A stretch of 64,000 nt of DNA from Fibrobacter sp. (GTDB lineage: Bacteria > Fibrobacterota > Fibrobacteria > Fibrobacterales > Fibrobacteraceae). Below, one piece after another: positions 45,365-55,296 of this stretch. The stretch is taken from NCBI GenBank assembly GCA_017475045.1, contig JAFVGH010000082.1, forward strand, positions 27,925 through 91,924. The letters are read 5' to 3'. The position numbers and the translations under genes are program-made. Numbering within the stretch: the stretch's first letter is position 1; each line of letters begins with the position of its first letter. The notes below the pieces were generated by a model. It worked only from the letters and a program-made list of their open reading frames with translations, made no database searches and had not been told where the DNA came from.

Positions 45365-48300
45365 GGCTTCGCTCCTGATTTTGGCGGATCTTTTTCGACG
45401 GTGGAATCCCGCGGAGGTGTAATGGATTCACAGTGCCCGATGCCCAGTAGGCAGGGGTTCCAGAATCGGTAGGTGTAGTTTACACCGACATTCTTTTCAA
45501 TGCGGTTTTCGTTGCCTTCGGTACCGGTGTTGGTCAGGTACTGTTTAGATACCAATAGACCGCTCAGTGAAAGGGTGGGGTTGATGTGGTTCTTGTGTGA
45601 GTATTCTTTTTCGCGGAATACAGGAAGCGTGTAGTTTACGCCGAATTGTAGGGCCTGGTCGTAAGTGGGGTTTTCACTCTGGTCTTGGGTATAACCGAAA
45701 ATAAGGCTTAAATCCTTGACCCAGCGATCCAGAGATACGGGAACCTTAAAGTAGCTGGAATCCCTATCGTTAGAGGTGTTGCTGTTGAAGAGCATGACCT
45801 TCATGTCGATATCACCGATGTATTCGCCACCAAGAGTCCTGTTGGCCGTAGAAGAGAGGAATTTGCCGATGGCCTTTCCTGCAAGTTTGTTCCAGTCCGT
45901 ATTTTCATCGGTGTCGTCTGCAATGCAACCTAGGAATATATTGTAGTAAATTGCGGCAGAACTGGATTCCCTTCCGCAGTTGGAGTTGGGAGTGGCCTGC
46001 GGGTTGGTGAGTGTACCCTGAATGTCCAAATTGATGGGACAGGTCTCGTTCTGATTATCGTCGGTTTCTGTACAATAGGGAAGCTCCTGTGAACTGGAAA
46101 CATCAATGACGCCCTTTTGCCAGGGAACGTCGGACCAACTGATGCGGAAGTAGTTCAAGTCGAAGTTGTAAACGTCTTTGACTCCGATAAAGCCTGCGTT
46201 GGCATTGGTTACGTCTCCTCGCAGTAGAGGCCTGTTGGTATTTCCAAGAACCCAGATGTCAAAGGTGAATGGGAATGCTGCAAATGGAGAGAGTATCTCG
46301 ATGGAATCTTTCTGCGTGTCCATCACATGTACAGAAAGATTGATTGGGCTTGCTGAAGATATTTTTGCTTCCTTAGTCTCTGTCTTTCTCAATTTCGCAA
46401 TAGCGTTGTTAAGCATGGCAAGGATCTTGTCCAATGAATTTGGCGTAACTTCGATTTCTAGATCTTTCTTGTACACGGCCTTGTCGATAGTAATGTTTCC
46501 TTCGATGCTCTTGTTCTTGATGAGCCCATCTATGGAGTGGGGGATCACGAACTTGATGTCGCCTTGGCCCAGAACTTCTGCATCACCATAGGATTCGTGG
46601 TTGAACAGATAACGTATAGAAGGCAAAGCAGTAGATACGACTAGGGCTTCGTTGTTGTCTTCCATATGGCTAGAAATGTTTTCAAACTGTAGCGTGTGGA
46701 ACTTGGTTTGTATAGTGTACTTTTCGGATTCCAAGTCTATGCCTTGCAACTGCATCTTGTTTAAGTCGAATTGAACTGTACCCGATATGGTTTCGGCACT
46801 ATCATTTTGCGTAGATGCTTCGGTGATGTTCAAGAGGCCGTTCTCTAAATGCCCGCGAGCCCGAATCGGGAACTGGTAGTTCATCTTGGGCGGCTGGTAA
46901 AGCGTGGAGTCTGTCTGGAGGTCTGCGGTAATGCCGTTAATGCCTTCGCGAATCTTTGCCGTAAGGGCGATTTGTAAATCGGTTTTCTTGATCTCGCTGA
47001 CGGTACCAGGAATAAACCAGGATCCGTTCATGTTCACGTTGCCTGTAAATACCAGTGCCGTATCGATAAAGCCTTCTGCCCAAAGGTTTCCGCCGTTGTC
47101 GGTGTTGTGGGAGAGGCTTACATGGCGCTTGTCGTTGAATACGTCATCTAGGGTGACTTGAGTGGTTCCTGTCCAGCCACCGCCACCGATTCCCAGGTAG
47201 GCGTTGAGTTCTACCTTGCTTCCTTCGGCAAAGAGGTTCATCTTCTTGATGTTGAACACGTAAGAAGGAATCTTGCTGAATTCGATATCGGTGAATTCGA
47301 TGTTTCCCTGCAATCCGATTTTCTCTTCGTAGGCGATGTCGCCGTTGATAAAGCCCGAGGTGAAGGTGGTGTCGTTAATTGGGTCAAGCAGGAGCGGAAT
47401 GTTGAACTTCTCGGAGGTGGCCCAGGCGTGTACCACCTGAACGGGCAGCATGCCTGTGGGGTTGAATTCAGGATTCGAGTCGTTGGGCAAGATGAATATG
47501 GCTTCGCCCTGGACGCGGTTCTGACTTTGAATGGCTTCGGCCTTGTCGATGAAAATGGTGTCTCCGTTTTGACGGGCGGAAATATTTCCCTTCAGGTTGT
47601 AGGGGTCGAAGTTTCCGTCCATGCTCACGTCGGCCTTACCCACGTTGGTATCGAAATTCTGTGTCCATCTGCCTGTTACCTTGCCGTTCAGCTTTTCGTT
47701 CAGCCTTATCTTGGCGAAGGGTATGGTGGATATTTCTACCTGGTCTGCCGTGACATCGATGGTGGTGGAGTCTATGATAGATACGTAAGCTCTAGCCTTT
47801 CCGCCATGCCGCTGGGTTACGTTCCAGGAGGTGTGGGGCGCGGGTTCGTCCCAGACTACATCGCCTGTGAAGTCGAATGTTTCTTTGGGCGTATAGATGA
47901 TGCCCTTCGAGAAATCGATGCCGTGCTTGTCAATGAGAAGAACGGTCTGTATAGAATCTGCCTTCATCTGGTAGGCGTATTCCACGTTTGGAATCTTGAC
48001 GAATATTCGGGTCTTTCCGTCAAAGACGGTGCCGTACACCTTGAACCGCTCCTTGAGGACGAGCTGTCTCTTGGTCCAGTCAAGGGCCCAAGGTTCAAGG
48101 GGTGAAATGTCTCCTGTGTAGGTGACGGGAATGTCGCTGTCCAGGTCAATGCTTGCTTCGACCACGGAGCCTTGTCGGGTCTCCACTTGGGCGCTTATTT
48201 TGTTGCCCTTCTTTTCTACAGAGTGGATGGTCATGTCCAAGGGCATCATCTGGGGGCCGAATTCGGCACTCATCTTCTCAACCTTGCCGGAAGCGGTTCC

Positions 48301-49269
48301 GTTGAGGTTCATGTCCATATCGGCAGCAAGCTGTATGGTACCGCCTTCGTCATTTTGTAAGAAAACATCCGAATGGAATCGCTTCTGGTCTCCCTTAAGT
48401 CGAATTGTGGCGCTTAGGGGCATTAAGGGCCAGAACTCACCAATGCGTGTCTTGATGGTAACGTCGTAGTTGGGCTTGCCAGTCTTGGGGTGCAGGCTTG
48501 CCTTGGTCTGTACATGGAGTTTCCCGATGGTGGGGGCTCCCTTGGGTATCTTGACGGGGAGCCAGTCTTCTACCTTCTTCACGTCCAAAGAGGTTGTAGT
48601 GGAAACGGCCGCCAAGTTTTTCTTGGAGGTTGTGGCGTCTACGGCAATAGAATCGGGACCTGCCACCACCTTGCCCTTCATCTTGATTTGTTCGGACTGG
48701 ATGTCAAGGGACACAGCAACCTTGGCAGGGTGCTTTACAAAGTCGCCATTGATACTATCGGCGCTGAACTGGGCCTTGGTGGAGCCCTCGCTCTTTAGAG
48801 AAATGTCCTTAGCCTCCCAGTGCTTACTGGAATCCAAGTCTACCGTAAGTTTGCCGACGCCGACAGTAACCGGCACGTAGAATTTTACATGCTCTGGTAA
48901 GGCTGGCGGCGAACTGTCTGTCTCCACGTTCTTTTCCTTGGGCGGCCCAGCGGTAGAGACGATGACGTTGACTTCGCCTGTTTGAAGTTGGATATTTCGA
49001 TTTTCCTGGAATAGGGTGATGTCCAGGTCTGTATTCCGCAGGATAAAGGTGTTCTCGCCAGTCTTGATGGCGATGGAATCCCAGTGGTGGGTCAGGTAGC
49101 CGTCCTGTTTGTGTCCGTGAGGTGATATTTCTAGGGATCCGAAACTGTGGGGGCTTGATAGGAATACGTCAAGTAAATAGTTCGACAACCAGGTGCATAG
49201 AGCCAACACACCCACAATCGCCGTCGTGATGACGGCGGGTCTAAGGAATGTCGAAGTTCGATTCTTCAA
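45361..49269 (-). CDS. TamB-like inner-membrane/periplasmic bridge protein (DUF490)
   Basis: A 1302-aa protein with an N-terminal membrane anchor (PAVITTAIVGVLALCTWLSNYL), a very long beta-rich groove region and a C-terminal DUF490/TamB domain (LRGDVTNANAGFIGVKDVY, NLDIQGTLTNPQA). Such proteins span the periplasm and carry phospholipids. The start is TTG 49269, with a TATAAT box 9 nt upstream and no Shine-Dalgarno sequence. Coupled to tamA by ATGA. The C-terminus (about 1190-1300) continues as a barrel-like strand region rather than ending at the DUF490 core. Confidence 0.85.
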   Translation of the reverse strand: MKNRTSTFLRPAVITTAIVGVLALCTWLSNYLLDVFLSSPHSFGSLEISPHGHKQDGYLTHHWDSIAIKTGENTFILRNTDLDITLFQENRNIQLQTGEVNVIVSTAGPPKEKNVETDSSPPALPEHVKFYVPVTVGVGKLTVDLDSSKHWEAKDISLKSEGSTKAQFSADSINGDFVKHPAKVAVSLDIQSEQIKMKGKVVAGPDSIAVDATTSKKNLAAVSTTTSLDVKKVEDWLPVKIPKGAPTIGKLHVQTKASLHPKTGKPNYDVTIKTRIGEFWPLMPLSATIRLKGDQKRFHSDVFLQNDEGGTIQLAADMDMNLNGTASGKVEKMSAEFGPQMMPLDMTIHSVEKKGNKISAQVETRQGSVVEASIDLDSDIPVTYTGDISPLEPWALDWTKRQLVLKERFKVYGTVFDGKTRIFVKIPNVEYAYQMKADSIQTVLLIDKHGIDFSKGIIYTPKETFDFTGDVVWDEPAPHTSWNVTQRHGGKARAYVSIIDSTTIDVTADQVEISTIPFAKIRLNEKLNGKVTGRWTQNFDTNVGKADVSMDGNFDPYNLKGNISARQNGDTIFIDKAEAIQSQNRVQGEAIFILPNDSNPEFNPTGMLPVQVVHAWATSEKFNIPLLLDPINDTTFTSGFINGDIAYEEKIGLQGNIEFTDIEFSKIPSYVFNIKKMNLFAEGSKVELNAYLGIGGGGWTGTTQVTLDDVFNDKRHVSLSHNTDNGGNLWAEGFIDTALVFTGNVNMNGSWFIPGTVSEIKKTDLQIALTAKIREGINGITADLQTDSTLYQPPKMNYQFPIRARGHLENGLLNITEASTQNDSAETISGTVQFDLNKMQLQGIDLESEKYTIQTKFHTLQFENISSHMEDNNEALVVSTALPSIRYLFNHESYGDAEVLGQGDIKFVIPHSIDGLIKNKSIEGNITIDKAVYKKDLEIEVTPNSLDKILAMLNNAIAKLRKTETKEAKISSASPINLSVHVMDTQKDSIEILSPFAAFPFTFDIWVLGNTNRPLLRGDVTNANAGFIGVKDVYNFDLNYFRISWSDVPWQKGVIDVSSSQELPYCTETDDNQNETCPINLDIQGTLTNPQATPNSNCGRESSSAAIYYNIFLGCIADDTDENTDWNKLAGKAIGKFLSSTANRTLGGEYIGDIDMKVMLFNSNTSNDRDSSYFKVPVSLDRWVKDLSLIFGYTQDQSENPTYDQALQFGVNYTLPVFREKEYSHKNHINPTLSLSGLLVSKQYLTNTGTEGNENRIEKNVGVNYTYRFWNPCLLGIGHCESITPPRDSTVEKDPPKSGAKP

Positions 49270-49297
49270 CTATCTAGAATTATAGAAAAGTCTATAT

Positions 49298-49324
49298 GTA
49301 ACTCGTTGAGTATCAATGAGTTAC
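49298..49324. promoter_or_regulatory. Palindromic site between the tamB and HD-GYP promoters
   Basis: GTAACTCGTTGA-GTA-TCAATGAGTTAC: two 12-nt arms with one mismatch. It lies about 29 bp upstream of the tamB start, so it could be an operator; no factor is known. Confidence 0.4.
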
Positions 49325-49451
49325 GACATAAAAACGCAGTCCGAGTTGGTTTCAATCTTTTATTGTAAACTTTTATTAACATTTCGGTAAAATAGGGGCC
49401 ATAAAAAATAAGGAACGTAGTTACAAAATGTTCCACATGGGCCTATTTATT

Positions 49452-49457
49452 TATAAT
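49452..49457 (+). promoter_or_regulatory. TATAAT box of the HD-GYP gene
   Basis: TATAAT ends 10 nt before ATG 49468 and there is no Shine-Dalgarno sequence, implying a leader of only a few nucleotides. Confidence 0.45.
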
Positions 49458-49467
49458 TTTTACAACG

Positions 49468-51585
49468 ATGAGTGACAATGGGAAAAAGAAATGGGTGGGT
49501 GTAGGGTTTGGAGCCCTGCTTATCGTCCTGGGAATTCTCCTGAATATTTTGCCTTCCAAGATTGTGGGTGTTTTGGGACTTCCCCTTTTCCTTGACTGTG
49601 TTGGAACCATACTCGCGGCCATGTTGGGCGGTGTTTTGCCCGCTGTGCTTGTTGGTTTTTGCACGAATGTTGTTAAGAGTTTCTCGGGTACTTTCTCCCT
49701 GTATTACGGGGTGATTAGCATCTTTATCGGCCTTGCGACTGTTTTCTTCTTCAATAAGAAATTCTTTTCCAGTATTCCTAAATTGTTTGTGACCATACTC
49801 TGCTATGCCTTGCTGGGTGGTGGCCTTGGTTCTGTATTTACTTATTACCTGCATCGTCAAAATTTTGGAACCGGGGCCTCGGCTCCCTTTGCCCAGTACC
49901 TTCATGAAGTTTTGGGGACCAGCGTTTTCCTGTCTCAGCTGATGGCCGATGCGGTGGTGGATCTTTTTGATAAGGGCGTGACCGTTGTCTTTGCGGTACT
50001 TATATTCCACTTTATTTCGCGTAAGGTCAAGAACCACCTGAATCATGTTTTTCTGAGAAACGTCCGTGGCCGAGATTCCGGGATGGGGGTCCAGCACTCC
50101 TTACTGAGAAAAGTGATGGCGGTCGTGGTTATTGCGGAGGTGTTGCTCGCTGTCTTTGTTGCAAACATTGGGTATTTCCTTTATAAGGAAAAGGCCGTCG
50201 CCAAGTATACCTCCATTGCGTATGGCCTGACGGATGCCGCAGCCATTGTGCTTGACGGCAATCGTCTTTTGACGTACTTGCAGGAAGGCCGCGAGTCGGA
50301 GGGGTATGCTGAAACGGAAAAGAATCTGTATTCCATAAGGGAAGGTTTCCCAACGGCAAAATACCTGTACGTCTATCAAATTGCACAAGATGGTTGTCAT
50401 GTTATTTTTGACTTGGCTTCTACGGATGGTGAAGAGCCTAGCCAGTTGGGAGACGTTATTCCCTTTGACCCCTCTTTTGAAAAGTATTTGCCCGCCCTCT
50501 TTAAGGGCGATACTATTGAACCCGTGGTTTCAGACGATTCGTTCGGGTGGCTGCTGACGGTTTATAAGCCTTTGAAGGATTCTTCTGGCACGACTGTTGC
50601 CTACGTGGCGGCGGATATCACCATAGAATCTATTATGATGGATGAAATTTCGTTCCTTATCAAGGAACTGTCCCTCTTCTTTGGTGTTTCCCTGGTGATT
50701 ATGTGCCTGGTGACCGAAAGTATAAAACGGGGCGTAGTCATTCCCATCAATAGGATGTCCCAGGTGGCCAGCTCTTTTGCCCACAATTCCGAGGCGGGCC
50801 GCAAGATAAGCATGCGCCGCATGAAGGCTCTAGACATACGTTCTGACGACGAAGTGCAAAACTTGTACAAGGCTTTCTCCACTATGGCGGAGGATTTTCT
50901 GCGCTATATTGTTCAGATTGAAGCCCAGAACGAACGTATTACCCACATGCAGGACGAAATTATCGTCAGTTTCGCAGAATTGGTGGAAGCACGTGACGAG
51001 GGTACTGGAAACCACATTAAGAAAACGGCGGCCTATGTTGAGGCCGTTGCGCGCCAGTTGAAGAAAGAAGGCTTCTATGTCGATGTGCTCACCGAAGATT
51101 ATATCGCAAGACTCAAGCGATCTGCTCCGCTTCATGATATAGGCAAGATTGCCATTTCTGACTTGATTCTGAATAAGCCAGGCAAGTTGACTGACGAAGA
51201 GTTCGAAATCATGAAGACCCATACCACCGAAGGGTGGAAGATTTTGCAGAAAATCATAGAGAATACGGGTGACACCATGGAGGCGGAGTATCTGAAAGAA
51301 GCCGTCGAGATGGCTCATTACCACCATGAAAAGTGGGACGGCTCGGGTTACCCCACAAAGATCAAGGGCAATGAGATTCCGCTTTCGGCCCGCATTATGG
51401 CTGTGGCCGACGTGTTCGATGCGTTGGTGGCTGAACGTGTGTACAAGAAGCCTTTTACGTTTGAAAAGGCAATGACCATTATTACCGAAGGGGCGGGCAA
51501 GCATTTTGACCCCAATGTGGTAGAGGCCTTTAGCCACATCGCAGAAGCCCTGTACAACGACCGGACAAAGCTCTCGGCAGTGTGA
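49468..51585 (+). CDS. Membrane sensor with ECF-S-like domain and HD-GYP phosphodiesterase
   Basis: A 705-aa protein. The N-terminal about 195 residues hold several membrane helices with LPLFLDCVGTILAAMLGGVL and VGFCTNVVKS, resembling the substrate-binding S component of ECF vitamin transporters. A second hydrophobic pair frames an extracytoplasmic Cache-like sensor (about 235-400), a HAMP-like segment (about 425-480) and the HD-GYP domain (about 505-690) with HDIGK, HHEKWDGSGYP and ADVFDAL. HD-GYP domains break down c-di-GMP. The ligand is unknown; a vitamin-like solute is suggested by the S-like domain only. Confidence 0.85.
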   Translation: MSDNGKKKWVGVGFGALLIVLGILLNILPSKIVGVLGLPLFLDCVGTILAAMLGGVLPAVLVGFCTNVVKSFSGTFSLYYGVISIFIGLATVFFFNKKFFSSIPKLFVTILCYALLGGGLGSVFTYYLHRQNFGTGASAPFAQYLHEVLGTSVFLSQLMADAVVDLFDKGVTVVFAVLIFHFISRKVKNHLNHVFLRNVRGRDSGMGVQHSLLRKVMAVVVIAEVLLAVFVANIGYFLYKEKAVAKYTSIAYGLTDAAAIVLDGNRLLTYLQEGRESEGYAETEKNLYSIREGFPTAKYLYVYQIAQDGCHVIFDLASTDGEEPSQLGDVIPFDPSFEKYLPALFKGDTIEPVVSDDSFGWLLTVYKPLKDSSGTTVAYVAADITIESIMMDEISFLIKELSLFFGVSLVIMCLVTESIKRGVVIPINRMSQVASSFAHNSEAGRKISMRRMKALDIRSDDEVQNLYKAFSTMAEDFLRYIVQIEAQNERITHMQDEIIVSFAELVEARDEGTGNHIKKTAAYVEAVARQLKKEGFYVDVLTEDYIARLKRSAPLHDIGKIAISDLILNKPGKLTDEEFEIMKTHTTEGWKILQKIIENTGDTMEAEYLKEAVEMAHYHHEKWDGSGYPTKIKGNEIPLSARIMAVADVFDALVAERVYKKPFTFEKAMTIITEGAGKHFDPNVVEAFSHIAEALYNDRTKLSAV

Positions 51586-51671
51586 AATGTGTGATGTGAG
51601 GTGTGTAATTAGTCTTACACATTAGTCGCTTCACATTACACACTACACACTTCACATTGCGGCTCTGCCGC
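51586..51671. repeat. TG/AC-rich inverted repeat between convergent genes
   Basis: GTGTGATGTGAGGTGTGTAA on one side and TTACACACTACACACTTCACA on the other can form an imperfect long hairpin; GCGGCTCTGCCGC follows. It probably serves termination of both converging genes. There is no coding potential. Confidence 0.5.
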
Positions 51672-53521
51672 TAGAACTGGAAGTAGATGAACGGGCAGCT
51701 ATCCGCGCTCATGAACTGGTAAATCACGAATATGATGAATGCCGTGGTGAACACCATCAGCGGTATGGGCTGCGAGGCGAACATGATGCGGTAGCGGCTC
51801 TTGAACTTCTTGGGAATCCAGTGGATGAGCATGCCTGCGATGAACACCAAGATGATGTTGATGTGTTCCCAGGCGATGGTTCCCAGGTTGTCCCATTTCC
51901 AGGCGGTTCCCATCTGGTTGATCATGTTCTTGGCCGTGTTCCAGGCCACTTCGTTGGCTTCTGCCGGGTCCAGGTTAGAGCCTGCGCGGAAGAAAAGGCG
52001 GGTGAAGGTGATGAACACGAAGGTAAGGGTCACGTTCCAGGCGGTGTAGAGCCAGTGGAAGGTCTTTTGGCTGAACAGCCTGAAAATCATGACGCTGTAG
52101 ATGCCGAGGAACAGAACGCCGAACCATACGGCGGTAATGGCGCAGATAGGAGTGTGCAGGTGCTTGTAGACGATGGCGCTGACGGCAAAGAATAGCAGGG
52201 ACACGGTAGCGCGGAATCCAGGGCCACGTTTGACCCAAATCTTATTGAACACCTGGCCGAAACCATTGAGGCCACCCCAGATGATAAAGTTCCAGCTGGC
52301 GCCATGCCACCAACCTCCTACGACTTGGGTAGCCATGGCGTTCATGTTGGTGGTAATAAACTTGCGGGATTCCGGCTTGATGTAGGCGTAGATGGCGATG
52401 TAGAGGAAGAATACGCCAAGCGCAATGCCTACCCAGACGCTCCCGGAAAGGAGGATGGCCACGAGGCTCAGGAATCCCATCCAGAAGAAGGTGCCTACGG
52501 AGGCCCCGCGGTTACCGCCCAGGGGAATGTACAGGTAGTCGCGCCACCAGCTGGAAAGGCTGATATGCCAGCGACGCCAGAATTCCGTGGGGCTCAGCGC
52601 CTTGTAAGGGCTGTTGAAGTTCTGTGGCAGTCTGAATCCCATGAGGAGTGCCACACCGATGGCGATGTCGGTATAGCCCGAGAAGTCGGCGTAGACCTGC
52701 AAGGAGTAGGCGAACAGCGCAATCAGGTTTTCAAGGCCTGTGAACAGCAGGGGAGTGTCAAAGACGCGGTCCACAAAGTTGGTGGCCAGGTAGTCGCTCA
52801 AGATGATCTTTTTGGCAAGGCCGTTCAGTACCCAGAACACGGCAATGCCGAAGGTTCGGCGGGGGAGGAAATACTTCTTGTAGAGCTGGGGTACGAACTT
52901 GTCGGCACGCACGATGGGGCCCGCTACCAGCTGCGGGAAGAAGGTCAGGTAGAAACCGAAGTTCAGGATATTGGTTACAGGCTTGATTTTGCCCCTGTAA
53001 ATATCGATACAGTAGCTGATGGCCTGGAACGTGAAGAAGGAAATACCCACCGGCAGGATAATGGTATCTACCAGGGAGTTTGTGCCGAACATCTTGTTGG
53101 AGGCCGCGGCGAAGAAGTTGTAGACGTGAAGTTCAATCCCTGTAAAGTCGCGGAGGGCGTCCAAGAAGAAATAGGAATACTTGTAGTAGCACAGCACCAG
53201 AAGGTCGATGATGACCACGATGATCATCCAGAGTTTCTTTTTCCAGTGCTGTTCGGCTTTCTCGATCCACTTGCCGATAAAGAAGTTCGCCACCACGCAG
53301 AACACGAGGATGCAGACATAGCTTCCGCTTGTCTTGTAGTAGAAGAACATGCTGGTGGCAAACAGGAAGGCGTTGCGCAGCAGAATGCGGTTCTTGACCA
53401 GGGTGAGCATCGCAAACACGACGGCGAAGAATCCCCAGAAGTAGAATTGCGTAAACAGCAGCGGACTGTTGGGGTCAAACGAAAAAGTGCGGGTGAGGTA
53501 TGGAATTAAGTAGTCAAGCAT
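51671..53521 (-). CDS. MBOAT-family O-acyltransferase (AlgI-like)
   Basis: A 616-aa membrane protein with about 13 helices. It carries YADFSGYTDIAIGVALLMGF, FWRRWHISLSSWWRDYLYIP and the catalytic-His motif GGWWHGASWNF of the MBOAT family. These enzymes pass acetyl groups through the membrane to SGNH-type transferases that decorate surface polysaccharides. It is longer than alginate AlgI (about 520). Last gene of the hisS operon, 5 bp downstream of the SGNH gene. The glycan acceptor is unknown. Confidence 0.92.
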   Translation of the reverse strand: MLDYLIPYLTRTFSFDPNSPLLFTQFYFWGFFAVVFAMLTLVKNRILLRNAFLFATSMFFYYKTSGSYVCILVFCVVANFFIGKWIEKAEQHWKKKLWMIIVVIIDLLVLCYYKYSYFFLDALRDFTGIELHVYNFFAAASNKMFGTNSLVDTIILPVGISFFTFQAISYCIDIYRGKIKPVTNILNFGFYLTFFPQLVAGPIVRADKFVPQLYKKYFLPRRTFGIAVFWVLNGLAKKIILSDYLATNFVDRVFDTPLLFTGLENLIALFAYSLQVYADFSGYTDIAIGVALLMGFRLPQNFNSPYKALSPTEFWRRWHISLSSWWRDYLYIPLGGNRGASVGTFFWMGFLSLVAILLSGSVWVGIALGVFFLYIAIYAYIKPESRKFITTNMNAMATQVVGGWWHGASWNFIIWGGLNGFGQVFNKIWVKRGPGFRATVSLLFFAVSAIVYKHLHTPICAITAVWFGVLFLGIYSVMIFRLFSQKTFHWLYTAWNVTLTFVFITFTRLFFRAGSNLDPAEANEVAWNTAKNMINQMGTAWKWDNLGTIAWEHINIILVFIAGMLIHWIPKKFKSRYRIMFASQPIPLMVFTTAFIIFVIYQFMSADSCPFIYFQF

Positions 53522-53526
53522 GGTTT

Positions 53527-55296
53527 TTACTTATTGCCTCTCTCGTCTTTCGCATTTGCCGTTGTCTGTTGCGCCGTCGGCTTGCTCTCTTGCTTCTTCT
53601 GTGCGGGTAGGTTAGCGATATGGTCCTGATAGGCCTGGATGAGGGCCTTGTAGAACAAATCGCCCAAGAGGTTGTAGCCGGTAAGGTTAAAATGGACCTT
53701 GTCCTTTTTGGCTAGGCTGGCGCGCTCCCACTTGGCCATGGAACCCAGACCACCCATGATACTGAACTTGTCCCAGACGCCGGCCTTGTGCTTGTCGGCC
53801 AGCATAAAGAAGGACTTGCGTGCCACTTCGCCGTTTCCATGCTGTACGAACTTTTTCCGCTTGATCTTGCGGAACATGTCGTTGTTGGTTTCGAAAATGA
53901 AGGCTACATTGGGGTTCACCTTCTTGAAACGCTCAATCAGCCTGTCGTAATCTTCGCGGAACTGTTTGTCGTTAAAGCGTTGCACGTTGGCGTCATTGAT
54001 GCCAATGGCGAAAATCACCAGGTCGGGCTTGAAGTATTCCATCTCCTTCTCGAACTGCGGGCATACTTCTTCAAAATAGTCGTGGACTTTCGCTCCGTTG
54101 ATTCCCACGTTGGTATAGATAATGCCTGGGGCGTCGTTTTCAGAAAGAATGCCTGTCAGGGTAAAGCGCGGACGTGCGTTTTTCTTGACGGAATCCGGCA
54201 CGGCGACAGGCTCCGTGAAACAGTGGTCATCGGGGTTGTTGGTGGGGTCCTGTTCCCCTTCTTCGTAATTGATGTTCGCTTTCTTGGCGGCCAGTTCGGC
54301 ACACCTGTTGTTGACGATAGTGTCCTTGTTCTTGGCTTCTTCACGGGCGAGGCAGGCGGTATCCAGAACGTCACATTCACCTTGGAACATGGAATCTAGG
54401 GCTGGCTGCGCATTTTGTAGCTGCGCATTTTGTAGCTGCGCGTTTTGCAGATTCATAACGTTGGTAGGGATTTTCGCTTTTTCAACCTTGCTTGTGTCGT
54501 TGCTGCTTTTCTTCAAGGAATCTGCTTTTAAAGAATCGGCTCTTGCGATGGAATCTTGCAAGAGGGAGTCGTTGATGAACTGGGCTATGGATGCCTGCTT
54601 GAGCGAATCTATCCAGCGGAATTGAATCTGGATGGTGTCGATGGGTCGTGGGCTCGTGAACACGTAGCTCTGGCTTACGGTATCGTGGACTCCGTAGATG
54701 TCGGTGGAATCGACCCGCAGTACGGGCACTACGTCGTTGTTGTCGCTGTAACCGAACAGCCGGAAACGGGTCTCGCCCCAGATGGGTGCGGAGTTGTACT
54801 TATCCAGCATCAGGGTGATTTCGGCGCGGGGGTCGCTGGTGCTGACGGCAATGCCCAGCAGGCCCAGGGGCTTTGAAATTTCGCGCTGCACGTTCTTGTT
54901 CTTGTCCCAGATGCCCTTGTAGTAGCTGGCGTAGCTGGAGGGCGTGTTGGTGCGGGCTGCGGAGTAGGGGAATATGAATCCGCGGCCTGCAGATGCTCCC
55001 GGGTATTCCTTGATCATGTGCTCGCGGATGCGGCCTGAAATGACGTCGGCTTGCAGGTGGGATCCGCCTACGTGCATGATTCGCACCTGTCCCCTGTTCT
55101 CGAACACCAGGGTGTCCATCTTGTTGAAGAAGGGGGTGAAGGCTTCGTTTCCCTTGGGAAACTGGATGATGTTTACGGTGGTGTCAATAAAATCGTACTT
55201 GGTAAGGTCCAGACTATAGCTGCCAGGAGCGATGGTCAGGTCCTTGGCGAAGGCGGAAAGAACGGCGAGGGCGACGATGAGGAACAGGCGAATCAT
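53527..55296 (-). CDS. Secreted SGNH-fold protein, likely O-acetyltransferase partner
   Basis: A 589-aa protein with signal peptide (IRLFLIVALAVLSAFA). SGNH blocks are readable: HVGGSHLQADV (block I, Ser), NGAKVHDYF (block II, Gly), FAIGINDANV (block III, Asn) and KVHFNLTGYNLLGD (block V, His). A low-complexity insertion (about 225-345) separates block I from the rest and includes three LQNAQ repeats. Such proteins next to an MBOAT gene move acetyl groups onto exported glycans. It overlaps the second SGNH gene by 4 bp. Confidence 0.82.
   Translation of the reverse strand: MIRLFLIVALAVLSAFAKDLTIAPGSYSLDLTKYDFIDTTVNIIQFPKGNEAFTPFFNKMDTLVFENRGQVRIMHVGGSHLQADVISGRIREHMIKEYPGASAGRGFIFPYSAARTNTPSSYASYYKGIWDKNKNVQREISKPLGLLGIAVSTSDPRAEITLMLDKYNSAPIWGETRFRLFGYSDNNDVVPVLRVDSTDIYGVHDTVSQSYVFTSPRPIDTIQIQFRWIDSLKQASIAQFINDSLLQDSIARADSLKADSLKKSSNDTSKVEKAKIPTNVMNLQNAQLQNAQLQNAQPALDSMFQGECDVLDTACLAREEAKNKDTIVNNRCAELAAKKANINYEEGEQDPTNNPDDHCFTEPVAVPDSVKKNARPRFTLTGILSENDAPGIIYTNVGINGAKVHDYFEEVCPQFEKEMEYFKPDLVIFAIGINDANVQRFNDKQFREDYDRLIERFKKVNPNVAFIFETNNDMFRKIKRKKFVQHGNGEVARKSFFMLADKHKAGVWDKFSIMGGLGSMAKWERASLAKKDKVHFNLTGYNLLGDLFYKALIQAYQDHIANLPAQKKQESKPTAQQTTANAKDERGNK
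54406..54450 (-). repeat. 15-bp tandem repeat, three units
   Basis: Three units CTGCGCATTTTGTAG (third CTGCGCGTTTTGCAG) encode LQNAQ three times in the SGNH protein. Units 1 and 2 are identical, so copy number may vary by slippage. Confidence 0.9.

Noticed and set aside
52304..53509. Plus-strand frame opposite the MBOAT gene
   Set aside because: No domain; MBOAT motifs are clear on the other strand.
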